A stretch of 64,000 bases of DNA. Source: Flavobacteriaceae bacterium PS02338 (lineage in GTDB: Bacteria; Bacteroidota; Bacteroidia; Sphingobacteriales; Sphingobacteriaceae). The notes beneath the pieces are model-generated. The model worked only from the letters and a program-made list of their open reading frames with translations. It was not told where the DNA came from and did no database searches. The stretch is from positions 82,502 through 146,501 of the forward strand of contig JASCOD010000013.1 of the NCBI GenBank assembly GCA_029959615.1. The letters are read 5' to 3'. Of this stretch, positions 50,601-59,899 are shown piece by piece. Numbering within the stretch: position 1 is the first letter of the stretch; every line of letters begins with the position of its first letter. The position numbers were made by a program, and so were the translations under genes.

Positions 50601-53600
50601 TGCCAGTTGTAGGTAGCAATCCTTCTGAAACGACTTTGCCCACTCTTAAAAATCTATTACAAGTCAATCTTATTCAATTGTATTGCTCGGTAGAAGGTAG
50701 TACTACCAACGCTAGTTTAAACCAAGATGTTTGGAATAATTGTACGCCGAAATCAGACTGTAGGGAGTTTGATAGAGAATGGCAGCTGTATAGAGACTCT
50801 TATTTAGAACTGAAGCAGAAGTATGTGGATGCGGTTCGTAAGACTACCCGATGCAGCAATGCTTGTGAAGTTGGAAAGCCTGAAGAAGTAGCGATTGCTC
50901 CAAAACCATGTGGTGTAATATTCACGATAAATAGTACGGGGCAAAGTATCACAAACACTCAGTATATTGATTTTGATAGTCAGGGTAATAAATATACGCA
51001 TAATTTTATACAGGGTAGTACGATTCCAAATACTTCAACTTACTGTAGTTCTGATGCATTGACGCCCATATTTTATCCTTGTGTACTTGTAAAATACCCT
51101 GGTAATACTGATGGAGTTGAACTTAAAAACGTATGGAAGGTAACCTGTATTGATCCTCCAGCACCTGCATGTTCATCAGGTACAGAAATCTATGCCGATT
51201 ATGAATATTCTGAAGACACTTTTGTTTTCTTTAGTCCGCTGGGGACGGTTGTTTATACTGTATTTGAAGGGCTACTGCCATCGATACCTATTCCGATACC
51301 TGATTGTCCGGGGTATTACTACGATTGCTTAAAAGTATACGTACAAGGAGAGGTTAAAGAGTACAGCTCTGGCTATGTTACCGTTTGTACAACGTTTAAT
51401 GGTATGGCTGGACGGGCAACAAATATGGGTAACGATGATGCTGTTAAGAAACAAAACAATGCTGCTCCTTTGTTGAAAGAAGGCTTTTCTGACATACTTG
51501 CAAAGTATCTTTCTCGAAACAGGCATGTGTTAAAAGACTCGATAGCCAGTTCTCTATTAACCGATACCTTAACGAAAGCCCGTGTTTATAGCAATTATAC
51601 CGATCAGGGGGTATATAGTATTTTGGCCCGTCAAACTGGGGATAGTTTAGCAAATCTTCCTGCTGTTAAACAAGGTTTTAGCACTTATCTATTTAAGGAA
51701 CATTTTGTAATTAGTACCCATCCAAAAACCTTTGTAAGATTCAAAAATGTTTGGGTAGCTGAGCTGTTGCCTGATAGCGGTTCTAGAAAATATAATGAAC
51801 AAAGAATTGCGGATGATATCGCTTTTAAATTAGGAAGTACAACTGGAGAGAAGGCAATGGGCTTGGCCCTTAAAAATAGTGGTAAAGTAGAAAGTTCAAA
51901 TGCTGTACAACCTGTTACCTCTCCTTGCGTGATGATGTCTGACCAGCCTCTAGACTATTATGATATCACTTGTAACTCGGAAACCTATTGGAATGAGTGG
52001 AGAAGAACTACTGTTTTTCTGGCAGATGGAAATAACCCGACAACGTTGCCGCATGATGTTTTTGTTACACTTGAGTATGTAGGCCAAGTTGGTGGACCTA
52101 TATTAGTTGATGTTGTTATCCCTGCGGGGCAGGGCTGGGCAGTACACGAATATGCGGGGGAACTGTGGGATAATCGGGATGGTGGAAGTTGTAGAAGATA
52201 TTTAACTATCTTTAATTGTATAAAAGCGGTTGTTGGCGCTAATCTCTGTTTTCCCTCAGATGGTTGCTTAATTAGCTGCCCTCCAATCTATACTAACAAA
52301 ATTTCTCGCTTTCCTGTAGCTGCACAACAAGATGCAGCGGCAGTTAATACAGACCTCTATAAAGAAAAGAATGAGGCTGAAATTAGAGATATAATTGATA
52401 ATGCGGCCGATGGCCATGCGGACAATTGGATGATTGCATTGGCACCTGCCATACAAAGTAATGCGATAGATGAAACACTGCTATATAACAAACTAAAGGA
52501 GTTAACGGCATTAGCTGGTACTGTAAATGCGAACTTAAGAGATGCAAAAGGCAATCCGTTGTTTATCAATGGACTGAGCAGTGTGCCTGCTCCGCTACAG
52601 GTAATGGTAAATGGTACGGTTTGTACCAGCTATGGTGAAATATTGAAAGTAATTTTTGGCAAAACTAGCTATACCAATGAAATTAACCCTTGGCTGTTGG
52701 AAGGCCCAGTGCCTTATCCAACTAAAGATGTAAATGGGAAGTTTGTTAACAAAATGCAGGTAATTCCAATTACCATTTCTGCAACCAATCAAGAAATAGT
52801 AGATAAACTAGAAAGTCTAAAACCTTATCCTAATATTTCTGCAGCAGATTTCTATACCTATTTGCAGACCACCTTTGGCAACATGATGACCCTCACTTTA
52901 GGGGAGCTGGAAGCTTTAATGAAAGCGTGTGGCAATTGTAAGTTTATTTTAGGAAAGGACATTACCCTGCCCGTGTTTTTAGAGCCAGGCACCAAAGGCT
53001 TTATTACCAAAGCAGAATACGACTTGGCACTAGCGGATATGAATACTTATTTCGCCACCACGCCTAATGATAGTTGGGACAATTACGAAACCATTGTTGC
53101 CAATTTCCTGAACCATAGGTTTGGTTTTGCCTTGAGTTACAATCAATACCTACAGTTTGCCGTTAGCAACGCTAGTCATCCAACGGCTAAACTGGCCAAT
53201 CAACCGCCTTATGTGGAAGTGAAGGTAGATAGGTACGAATGTGCCAAAAATACGATTGCTACGGCATTTTATACTGCCGACCCTTTATATGATGCTTACC
53301 TGGCCGAAGAAAAGAAAAAGTTTAGGGAAGCCTATATTGCCACCTGTAGTGCTGCAAAGGCTAATTTTACCCTCGAAACTCAACAAAACATTTACCATTA
53401 CACGCTGTATTATTACGATCAGGTGGGTAACCTTATTCGTACTGTACCGCCAGCAGGTGTAAATATATTGAGCAATGCAGCACAACTGCAAGTGCAAAAG
53501 TACCGTGAATTTGGTGGCGAAACCTGTAATTACCAAGGGCCAACCCTGCCAAGTGTAACCAATACTGCCTTGCAGCAACTTTCAAATACACTTAGTGCAA

Positions 53601-56600
53601 CGGGCAATCATGCCCTAGAATTTTGGTTATACCAAACTGCTGAAGGCAGTAAACAATTGTTGGCCTCTACACCCGACCACAAGTACATGTTGCAGTTGTG
53701 TGTTGCGGGGCAACAGCTAAGTGTAGATATCTATACGCTAAACCAGGAAGACCCGAACAGTATTACTTTTACCAATAGCAGTCATTTCACGGCACCAATT
53801 GGAGGTGCTGGGGCTTTGCCTTGGTTGCATATTGTGCTGCAGGGCAGTAGTTTGGCTACCGGAACTTTACAGCTTTGGGTAAATGGCCAGCAGCAAACTG
53901 TAGCGGTAAACGGTGCCCCGGCGGGCTGTGGCTGGCAGGTTGGCGGCAATTCTATTGTGATGCCACAAAACCATAGCGCATTGAAACACTTGCGCCATTA
54001 CAATAGGCTAATGACTGCTGATGAGATTTTGAACAATGCCCAAAATGGTTGTTTTATGCCTAGCGGGCAATACCTGGCTTGGGATAGGTTCAATGTACCC
54101 GAGCCTGGTGATCCAACAACTGTTGACGCTAATAGTACGTCCGAAACACAGTACAAGGATGGCATTTACCCCAACCATGCGCTTATTACCAGTTACGCTT
54201 ATAACAGTAGCGACCAAGTGGTGGAGCAGCAAACGCCTGATGCTGGAGCAAGCAAGTTTTGGTACGATTACCTTAACCGATTGACCTTTTCGCAAAATGC
54301 CAAACAGCTCCTCTCTAATGATTATTCTTATACAAAATACGATGATTTGGGTAGGATTATAGAGGTGGGTCAATTGAATAATGCCAATAGTTTGGGTAGT
54401 AACCAGCATTTGGCGAAAACGGCCATCGCCAACTATCTCAACAATGGCACCCGTAGCCAACTTACCCAGACTTTTTATGATGAGAAACAGGAAGACCTCC
54501 TTAGCTATCCTGGCCTAGTTGTTAATCTTGAGCAGCTTCATTTGCGCAAGCGTGTGGTGGCCAGTGTTTATCGCCAAAGCCCAACTGATGCCAATATCAA
54601 TGCCAGTTATTACAATTATGATTTAACGGGCAACGTTAAAACACTACACCAGCAAATTGCGGGCCTAGGCATTAAAAAGCTAGATTACGAGTATGATCTG
54701 GTGAGTGGAAAGGTCAATTTCTTAGCTTACCAAGATGGCCATGCCGATGCCTTTTATTATAAATATGATTATGATGCAGAGAACAGGCTCATTAATGCCT
54801 GGTCTTCTATTGATGCCAATATAGATGCCAAAGGCTTTGGTAGTACACTTACCCAACCCAATCAACGTTTGGATGCCAGTTACCAATACTATTTACATGG
54901 CCCATTGGCCCGTATGGAATTGGGCGACCTGAGCCGTAAGGTACAGGGGCTAGATTATGCCTATACTTTGCAGGGCTGGCTAAAAGGGGTTAACGGTACG
55001 GCACTGGGCGTTAATGATATTGGTGCCGATGGGGCACAGGTAGCCAAAGATGCGCTGGCCTTTAGCCTGGGTTATTACCAGGGAGACTATGTGCCAATTG
55101 GTGGTACTACTGCCAATGCTTTTGCTTATAATTTCCTGCCTTCTGGCTCGTCTACGGTAGAGATGAATGGTGCAGGTAGGTCATTATATAACGGTAACAT
55201 TAGTTATAGCACCTATGCCATTGCGGGTCTAGAGGGGGGCAGTACCAAAGGCTATACCTATGGTTACGACCAGTTGAACCGCCTAAAGGCGGTTAGACAG
55301 CACGTTGATGTGGGCGTAGATTGGAACTTTGCCACTGCCAGCAAGAAATTTAAGGAAGATTTTGTATATGATGCCAATGGCAATATAGAGCAGTTGATCC
55401 GCAATGGCGACAAAATTGGAGGTATGGAGCTAATGGATCAACTTAGCTATGGCTACCACCAGGTAAATGGCCAATTGGTAAACAATAGGTTAAGACAGGT
55501 AAAGGATACAGCACCTGCGGCTAACTATACGGGTGATGTTAAAGACCAGCCTGATGATAACTATACTTACGATGCCATAGGTAATTTGATTGGCGACGTT
55601 CAAGAGGGCATTGCCGTCGATTGGAACGTGTATGGCAAGATAGCACAGATTGCTAAAAGCACTAATAATATTGTTTATACTTATGATGCAGAGGGAAACC
55701 GTGTAAGCAAAGCGATATTGCCGCCATCGGGGGGCGGAGTGGCCGAAACCAGTTATTACGTACGTGATGAACAGGGCAATACCTTAGCTGTTTACACCAA
55801 ACAAGGTAGCAATGCTACACGATGGGACGAACAGTATTTATATGGTAGTAGCCGTTTAGGCTTATGGAAACCCCAAGCTTCTGAAATACATAAGGGATGG
55901 ATAGAAGGAAGTAAATCATACGAGCTTATTAACCATTTAGGTAATGTGCTTGCGGTGATTAACGACAACCCGGGAGGTAATAATGAGGCTAATGTGCTTA
56001 ACGCCAATGATTACTATGCATTTGGTAGCCAAATGCCTGGTCGTAAAGGTAGTTTGGTAGAAGAGGGTGGACAATTGGTTTGGAAAACCGATGTTGTAGG
56101 TAATTACCGCTATGGTTTTGGTGGTATGGAAAAGGATAATACCATTAAGGGTGAAGGAAATACCTATACGACTTTAAACCGTATTTACGATTCAAGGTTG
56201 GGTAGGTGGTTTAGTGTAGATCCGGAAGCGCAGGAATATCCAGATGAAAGTCCTTATGTGGCCATGGAGAACAATCCCGTATCTGAAGTAGATCCGGAGG
56301 GAGATTGTCCATGGTGTATTGCGGCCATAAAAGGAGCGGTACAGGAGTATGCTACGCAGGTAATTACTAACTTTGCCGAAGGGAAGGACTGGAAACAGGC
56401 TTTTACCAACGTAGACGGTAAAGCGATTGTTTCTGCTGCTATTGTTGATGGACTTACCATGGGGGTGGGCACCTTAATAACTAAGGGAAAAACCGTGGTT
56501 AAGGTGGCAAATGCGCTAGATAAAGTTGCCAAAACCGAAAAGGCCGTAATAAAGGCTAATAAAGTTGCTACCACTACCAAACAGGTAAGCAAGGTAGAGA

Positions 56601-56971
56601 AGAATGTTAGTAAAGCAGAATGGAAAGGAAAAATAATAGGTAAGGCACAAAAGACAGGTACTGATGGACACAGAGTTAGATCTTATAAGGAGGCTATAAA
56701 AGCTGCGAAAGATCCCAAAGTAGAAAAAGTATTTTTGGATAAGGGGTATAATAAGGCCGCAGGATTAAAACCGGGAACTATTAAGCCAAATAGAAGACCT
56801 GATGCTACTGTTGTAAAAAAAGATGGTAAGGTAAATTCAATTGAAGTACAGTCTAAAACAGACAACCCTGATGTATTACTGAAAAGAAATCAAGAAGCTA
56901 TGGATAAATTGCCGGCAGAAAGACAGGGAAGTGTTAAAGTTGTGAAACCGACTAGTAGTAATGGAAATTAA
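47630..56971 (+). CDS. Giant exported RHS protein with nuclease-like C-terminal toxin
   Basis: The 3113-residue product has a signal peptide (1-25), a beta-rich front with one YD-like motif (YDEFGRAAANI, about 372), a Cys-rich middle (about 500-1700), a LamG/concanavalin-like domain (about 1985-2140, HALEFWLYQ to HLRHYNRLM), YD repeats (about 2180-2740; YDYDAENRLINAW, YDANGNIEQL, YDAEGNRVSK) and the RHS core ending RIYDSRLGRWFSVDPE and VSEVDPEG (about 2850-2891). The tip (2892-3113) starts with a helical pretoxin part and ends with RRPDATVVKKDG...IEVQSKTD: D3058, E3072 and K3076 fit a PD-(D/E)XK-like nuclease. The target is probably DNA; this is inferred. Confidence 0.85.
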   Translation: MNKRLVFVWVLLIIGLLQFNNAYAGIEPFENFIKGNLKVGDSLWVKDEKFKNASFNWASLSHLSVKNYVSLKIIDDTPITQDFEVRFRLKVAYYNSPNQVMPTVVDTVNLNVNYKKGVGATYQLSDAYQFSGAHEIKVYIEEIASPQYGAQLPVSMQLSSGIVVDRQYIFEPYTPIPFSGIFNTGSSAGNGQMLLRGSLNHQVQLSVTIPVIVGADEYDLEWTPIDKPSEYSSQLEDNVNSITPEQLAEIFKNNATRVTLKNQQQYAISLIYNCEWIAVRVRGARYNAEGVRVEGVWSYQDSQNGGLAIWDQINWHESNLNWQYAATFAEEGKKKEVISYFDGSLRNRQTVTLLNKDVNVNDPIPVVQENIYDEFGRAAANILPSPVKETNVSTAYLKYFKGLNKNIGGQSYSFEDLDLDNCSPFPAPMNTVTQPLLGYNGAAGYYSANNSFLSQQGFNKFLPNAEGYPLSVNLYTPDNTGRLAKQGGVGAIFQPGSANDRTTKYYYGRPEQWELDAIFGNDAGFANRYQKNLVIDPNGQASVTYLNASGKTVATALTGNSPDNLTALSSASNLKDESIHILRPDDFKFDVSSLKLIATTTYVSSVIPSGNTVFKYDISQFISRYPNVFDPCSNCFYRLKISVKDDCGVEKNLSNHSQIVVGSALSDAQLTGLATGSVNLDLDKIGTYFVSIELALDADVIKDYADRFADLAIANGFLDKREKFVTAELKNIEQYFLTCFTGCDALTKLGNKEEFRTMFKQKLEELGEGPFVSNNTIYDAFIDGTANEPGLYQKLHDAALLQENACKTPALSACGAKEKLLLEDVSPNGQYALFDANRNVLEQETNVLYLHYRYVFSGTPDPEDNIVLEDGSTISPYSSDFELKDLVKYWKPAWAAKFIQFHPEFCKLQFCEDNYVSENWDSQLKKQVKAPTVTDALTGYVAFNQSLVLADWLVAHDPFFKTGGLGNGYAPLMALDLNEYSYKVLGRNPSVPVVGSNPSETTLPTLKNLLQVNLIQLYCSVEGSTTNASLNQDVWNNCTPKSDCREFDREWQLYRDSYLELKQKYVDAVRKTTRCSNACEVGKPEEVAIAPKPCGVIFTINSTGQSITNTQYIDFDSQGNKYTHNFIQGSTIPNTSTYCSSDALTPIFYPCVLVKYPGNTDGVELKNVWKVTCIDPPAPACSSGTEIYADYEYSEDTFVFFSPLGTVVYTVFEGLLPSIPIPIPDCPGYYYDCLKVYVQGEVKEYSSGYVTVCTTFNGMAGRATNMGNDDAVKKQNNAAPLLKEGFSDILAKYLSRNRHVLKDSIASSLLTDTLTKARVYSNYTDQGVYSILARQTGDSLANLPAVKQGFSTYLFKEHFVISTHPKTFVRFKNVWVAELLPDSGSRKYNEQRIADDIAFKLGSTTGEKAMGLALKNSGKVESSNAVQPVTSPCVMMSDQPLDYYDITCNSETYWNEWRRTTVFLADGNNPTTLPHDVFVTLEYVGQVGGPILVDVVIPAGQGWAVHEYAGELWDNRDGGSCRRYLTIFNCIKAVVGANLCFPSDGCLISCPPIYTNKISRFPVAAQQDAAAVNTDLYKEKNEAEIRDIIDNAADGHADNWMIALAPAIQSNAIDETLLYNKLKELTALAGTVNANLRDAKGNPLFINGLSSVPAPLQVMVNGTVCTSYGEILKVIFGKTSYTNEINPWLLEGPVPYPTKDVNGKFVNKMQVIPITISATNQEIVDKLESLKPYPNISAADFYTYLQTTFGNMMTLTLGELEALMKACGNCKFILGKDITLPVFLEPGTKGFITKAEYDLALADMNTYFATTPNDSWDNYETIVANFLNHRFGFALSYNQYLQFAVSNASHPTAKLANQPPYVEVKVDRYECAKNTIATAFYTADPLYDAYLAEEKKKFREAYIATCSAAKANFTLETQQNIYHYTLYYYDQVGNLIRTVPPAGVNILSNAAQLQVQKYREFGGETCNYQGPTLPSVTNTALQQLSNTLSATGNHALEFWLYQTAEGSKQLLASTPDHKYMLQLCVAGQQLSVDIYTLNQEDPNSITFTNSSHFTAPIGGAGALPWLHIVLQGSSLATGTLQLWVNGQQQTVAVNGAPAGCGWQVGGNSIVMPQNHSALKHLRHYNRLMTADEILNNAQNGCFMPSGQYLAWDRFNVPEPGDPTTVDANSTSETQYKDGIYPNHALITSYAYNSSDQVVEQQTPDAGASKFWYDYLNRLTFSQNAKQLLSNDYSYTKYDDLGRIIEVGQLNNANSLGSNQHLAKTAIANYLNNGTRSQLTQTFYDEKQEDLLSYPGLVVNLEQLHLRKRVVASVYRQSPTDANINASYYNYDLTGNVKTLHQQIAGLGIKKLDYEYDLVSGKVNFLAYQDGHADAFYYKYDYDAENRLINAWSSIDANIDAKGFGSTLTQPNQRLDASYQYYLHGPLARMELGDLSRKVQGLDYAYTLQGWLKGVNGTALGVNDIGADGAQVAKDALAFSLGYYQGDYVPIGGTTANAFAYNFLPSGSSTVEMNGAGRSLYNGNISYSTYAIAGLEGGSTKGYTYGYDQLNRLKAVRQHVDVGVDWNFATASKKFKEDFVYDANGNIEQLIRNGDKIGGMELMDQLSYGYHQVNGQLVNNRLRQVKDTAPAANYTGDVKDQPDDNYTYDAIGNLIGDVQEGIAVDWNVYGKIAQIAKSTNNIVYTYDAEGNRVSKAILPPSGGGVAETSYYVRDEQGNTLAVYTKQGSNATRWDEQYLYGSSRLGLWKPQASEIHKGWIEGSKSYELINHLGNVLAVINDNPGGNNEANVLNANDYYAFGSQMPGRKGSLVEEGGQLVWKTDVVGNYRYGFGGMEKDNTIKGEGNTYTTLNRIYDSRLGRWFSVDPEAQEYPDESPYVAMENNPVSEVDPEGDCPWCIAAIKGAVQEYATQVITNFAEGKDWKQAFTNVDGKAIVSAAIVDGLTMGVGTLITKGKTVVKVANALDKVAKTEKAVIKANKVATTTKQVSKVEKNVSKAEWKGKIIGKAQKTGTDGHRVRSYKEAIKAAKDPKVEKVFLDKGYNKAAGLKPGTIKPNRRPDATVVKKDGKVNSIEVQSKTDNPDVLLKRNQEAMDKLPAERQGSVKVVKPTSSNGN

Positions 56972-56980
56972 AAAATATAA

Positions 56981-57739
56981 ATGAAGAGAGTTACAAGTAA
57001 GTGTGTTGCGTTACACAATAAGCAAAAAAGCATAGTTGATATAAAATTATTTCTGAAAATGGGGATGGATATTTTAAATTCTTTAGATACTGCTCCAAAT
57101 TATATTGGTTTGATGGGAAAGGGATACCCCAGTAAAATTGTATCCTTTTCAAGAGGAATAAAAAGCTTAGAGAAAAATAACTATGAAGGTATTGAGGCAA
57201 TTAATTTATTCCATGTGCTTCCCAACTCTGATTCGCCAGCTTATGATTGGCTTTTCATGCTTGGTTTAAATATTTTGAATGAAACGAGGATATTTTTTGC
57301 AGGTAATGATGAGATAATCGATGATATTTCCATGGAAGAAATCGTTAAGAAGTTAGCAGGTTTCGCGGAATTTGAATACGGCTATGTTTTTAATAGAAGA
57401 TATGATGAAGGTCCCGAGTTTTATGTGGCAGGTGCGATTTACGGAGATTTATCTGATGAGGAGAGTGAACAAATTACCAAGTGGCTGAAAGATTCCTATG
57501 TCAAGAAAAGTTATTCTTTTGGGAAACTTCGAGATATTTATAGCTGCAATTTGCTTTCACAAGCACATTTGGATTTTGAATTGGAAAAGAATTATAAATT
57601 AGCGGATTTTATTAGCAAAACAAGTAATACAACCTTAAGTAAGGCAAATTCTTCTTTATTTGAATGGCGAATTCCAGGAAGTGAAATAGCGCAAATAAAA
57701 GAAGATTTATTAAAGTATGATATTTTAATTATTAAATAA
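56981..57739 (+). CDS. Probable immunity protein of the RHS toxin
   Basis: The 252-residue product is cytosolic in appearance, with no signal or membrane segment. It follows the toxin tip after nine bases and is more AT-rich than the RHS core, as usual for toxin-immunity cassettes. Motifs YDWLFMLGLNILNETRIFF and FEYGYVFNRRYDEGPEFYVA resemble the Imm52-type group, but I am unsure of that assignment. Its role as inhibitor of the adjacent nuclease-like tip is inferred from position. Confidence 0.65.
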   Translation: MKRVTSKCVALHNKQKSIVDIKLFLKMGMDILNSLDTAPNYIGLMGKGYPSKIVSFSRGIKSLEKNNYEGIEAINLFHVLPNSDSPAYDWLFMLGLNILNETRIFFAGNDEIIDDISMEEIVKKLAGFAEFEYGYVFNRRYDEGPEFYVAGAIYGDLSDEESEQITKWLKDSYVKKSYSFGKLRDIYSCNLLSQAHLDFELEKNYKLADFISKTSNTTLSKANSSLFEWRIPGSEIAQIKEDLLKYDILIIK

Positions 57740-57785
57740 CTAGTATTCCATGTTAAGCGAACAAGTTTGCAAGCTTGAAAAGAAC

Positions 57786-57970
57786 CCCTAACTGGTTTAA
57801 GTCTTCCGTAGGGTGACTTAAATCTAATGAGAACCCCGAAGACTTTGTCTTGTAATAGCAAGATGAAAGAAAGAATGCTGCAGAACCAAGCAGGGCTGTA
57901 TTTCGGTCTGGAGACCTTGGTTTTTAAAATGGGTTTAAGTGGTCTTTCAGAACACTTAAACCAGAAGGGG
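57786..57970. mobile_element. REPIN-like element, copy 1
   Basis: A 185-base element bounded by CCCTAACTGGTTTAAGT on the left and, in reverse complement, CCCCTTCTGGTTTAAGT on the right. Each end folds on itself: TTTAAGTC with GACTTAAA at the left, GGTTTAAGTG with CACTTAAACC at the right. Two REP-type hairpins in opposite orientation are the layout of a REPIN. A second, near-identical copy lies at 60665-60845. Confidence 0.65.
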
Positions 57971-58017
57971 CAGAAAAGTATGAAAAAGCAGCTAATAAAG
58001 AATTTGGTAATAGATAA
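57970..58017 (+). pseudogene. Relic C-terminal tail of a displaced toxin
   Basis: Directly after the REPIN-like element an open frame without a start codes AEKYEKAANKEFGNR and a stop. The stop TAA shares one base with the ATG of the Imm26-like gene, the coupling typical of toxin and immunity genes. The sequence resembles the ends of RHS toxin tips. The rest of the domain is missing, so it is an orphan remnant, perhaps cut off when a new tip replaced the old one. Confidence 0.5.
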
Positions 58018-58481
58018 TGGCTAAGCAAAAAATCACAGAAGGAGCAATATTGGAGATTAGTATCGAAAATGAATATTATGTATATGCTCAGATTTTAAAA
58101 AATAGATTGGGTTATGCTTTCTTTGACTTTAAATCGGAAAGTAAATTAATTGACCTTAGTGTCTTGATTAAAGCGAATGTGATTTTTATACTTATGGTTT
58201 ATGACGACGTTGTTACAGAGGGTCGATGGTTGAAAGTGGGTAAGTTAACTATAAGAGAAGACCTATTAATTCAACCAATGAAATTTATACAGAATGAGGC
58301 AAATATAAATGATTTTGAGTTTTATAATCCTAATACTGGCGAAATAATTAAAGCTGAAAGAAGTCAATGTTTAGGCTTGGAGCGGGCTGCGGTTTGGGAA
58401 GTAAATCATGTCGAAGATAGGATAAGAGATTTTTATTTGGGTATTTCTAATGTATGGCTAGAACAGATGAAGATTAAATAG
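58017..58481 (+). CDS. Imm26-like immunity protein
   Basis: The 154-residue product matches the Imm26 pattern: KITEGAILEISIENEYYVYAQILKNRLGYAFFDF at the start, a hydrophobic strand, then EGRWLKVGKLTI. No signal peptide is present. It overlaps the relic toxin tail by one base. Without a cognate full toxin here it is an orphan immunity gene, possibly kept to resist kin that still carry the toxin. Confidence 0.6.
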   Translation: MAKQKITEGAILEISIENEYYVYAQILKNRLGYAFFDFKSESKLIDLSVLIKANVIFILMVYDDVVTEGRWLKVGKLTIREDLLIQPMKFIQNEANINDFEFYNPNTGEIIKAERSQCLGLERAAVWEVNHVEDRIRDFYLGISNVWLEQMKIK

Positions 58482-58714
58482 TTGGTATCTTGGACCCCAT
58501 TTGGCGTAAGTCCTATGTTTTGGACTTTTAATTAAGATAACTTGTGCCTGTTAGCATTTACGTTGTTTGTTTTAGTATTTTGGTTTGTTATAAGTAAAAG
58601 CGTCTCTAATGCAAGCATTTACTTCGTAGAGCTGACTTTCGTTCGGTTAGTGTAGAGGGTGCTTGTGATTGCTCGTTGCCTCAAGCGGAATTTTGTATTT
58701 TGTTAACTTTTATA

Positions 58715-59296
58715 ATGATGTTTAAAAAAGTATCTAAACTACTTATTTGTATATTGGTTATTTTGCTTTCCTGTAAAAAGAAGGAGCAGGTAGTTTCTAG
58801 TCTCCCCAAGAAACCAGAGCTAACCCTAAAAATAGGAGACTACTACCAAGGAGGTCTTGTTTTTTATTTGGATAAAACCGGTCAGCATGGAATGGTTTAT
58901 ACACATCCAGACTTCTTGAAGGATGGATACCTTAGGGATATTCCCTGGTATCAGGAAAGAATGCCGAACGTTATGGTAGGTGGTACAAAGCCAGAAATTG
59001 GTATGGGAATGAAAAATAGCTTATTGATTGTAGAAAAATTTCCTAATGAAGTTACCGCTGCTAAATATTGTTTAGATTATGTGAATGCAGGGTATGATGA
59101 CTGGTACTTGCCTTCTGTATACGAGCTTCTTGAATTAAAGAGACATTTTTCTTTGAAGACGAATAGATATCTAACTTCTACAGAGCATTGCTGTAACGCT
59201 GGGGATGTACATGTAATTGCTTTTGGTAGCTCCACTTCATCGCCTCATGGTTGGAAGTATATGGGTGGGGGTGTTGTTGCTGTTCGCTCGTTCTAG
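58715..59296 (+). CDS. Lipoprotein with DUF1566-like domain
   Basis: From ATG at 58715 the product has 193 residues with a lipoprotein signal (lipobox ILLSC) followed by KKK. The body has GDYYQGGLVFYLDKTGQHGM, a duplicate-type start, and DDWYLPSVYELLELKRHF plus RYLTSTE, which mark the DUF1566/Lcl domain of surface proteins. A longer frame starts at a TTG at 58676, but its added residues spoil the lipoprotein signal. Role unknown. Confidence 0.72.
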   Translation: MMFKKVSKLLICILVILLSCKKKEQVVSSLPKKPELTLKIGDYYQGGLVFYLDKTGQHGMVYTHPDFLKDGYLRDIPWYQERMPNVMVGGTKPEIGMGMKNSLLIVEKFPNEVTAAKYCLDYVNAGYDDWYLPSVYELLELKRHFSLKTNRYLTSTEHCCNAGDVHVIAFGSSTSSPHGWKYMGGGVVAVRSF

Positions 59297-59335
59297 TATA
59301 TATAAAGGGTTAGCTTTTCAATTTTGAATAGTAAC

Positions 59336-59899
59336 CTATTTACAAATTTCGCTAATATGTTGTTGGGCCATAGTAGCGCCAAGTGTTAATGCGATATGGA
59401 GGTCATTACAGGCCAATGCTTTGCTTTTTAACGTTGCATACAATAGACCACGCATTAGGTAGGCATCGGCATAATTGTTTTGGATGGCTATTGCTTGGGA
59501 ATAAGCGGAAATGGCCTTCGTAGTTTCAGACGAGAATTGAAAAGCGGTGCCTTTCAAGAAATAAGCTTCCGCATAGTTTTTATCTAATGCTATGGCCTTG
59601 TCAAAGTCCTTACTGGCTTCATCAAGTTTCTTCTGTAACATCAAGCAAGCACCGCGTCGGCAATAATATTTTGAAGTTGGTTTAAGTTTAATTGCCTCAG
59701 AAAAACTTTTGTAAGCCATAGCATAATTTTTAAGCTGCATATGCTTTTCTCCATTTTTGCAAGCTAGTTCGGCCAAGTTTTGATGGCTTGCTTGTAATGG
59801 TAAGCTATTTCTTGTTTTGATGATCGCTGCTGTTAAGTCGGCATTTAAGATAAAGCACAGACCTAGACTGAGCAATATTTTGGATAAAGTAGTTTTCAT
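59336..59899 (-). CDS. Exported tetratricopeptide repeat protein
   Basis: The 187-residue product has a signal peptide (about 1-23) and four TPR units between residues 41 and 176, each with the W/L-G-Y-A-F-A-P pattern (for example CKNGEKHMQLKNYAMAYKSF and AYFLKGTAFQFSSETTKAIS). TPR proteins act as scaffolds for protein binding; the partner is unknown. It stands alone, convergent with the lipoprotein gene. Confidence 0.75.
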   Translation of the reverse strand: MKTTLSKILLSLGLCFILNADLTAAIIKTRNSLPLQASHQNLAELACKNGEKHMQLKNYAMAYKSFSEAIKLKPTSKYYCRRGACLMLQKKLDEASKDFDKAIALDKNYAEAYFLKGTAFQFSSETTKAISAYSQAIAIQNNYADAYLMRGLLYATLKSKALACNDLHIALTLGATMAQQHISEICK

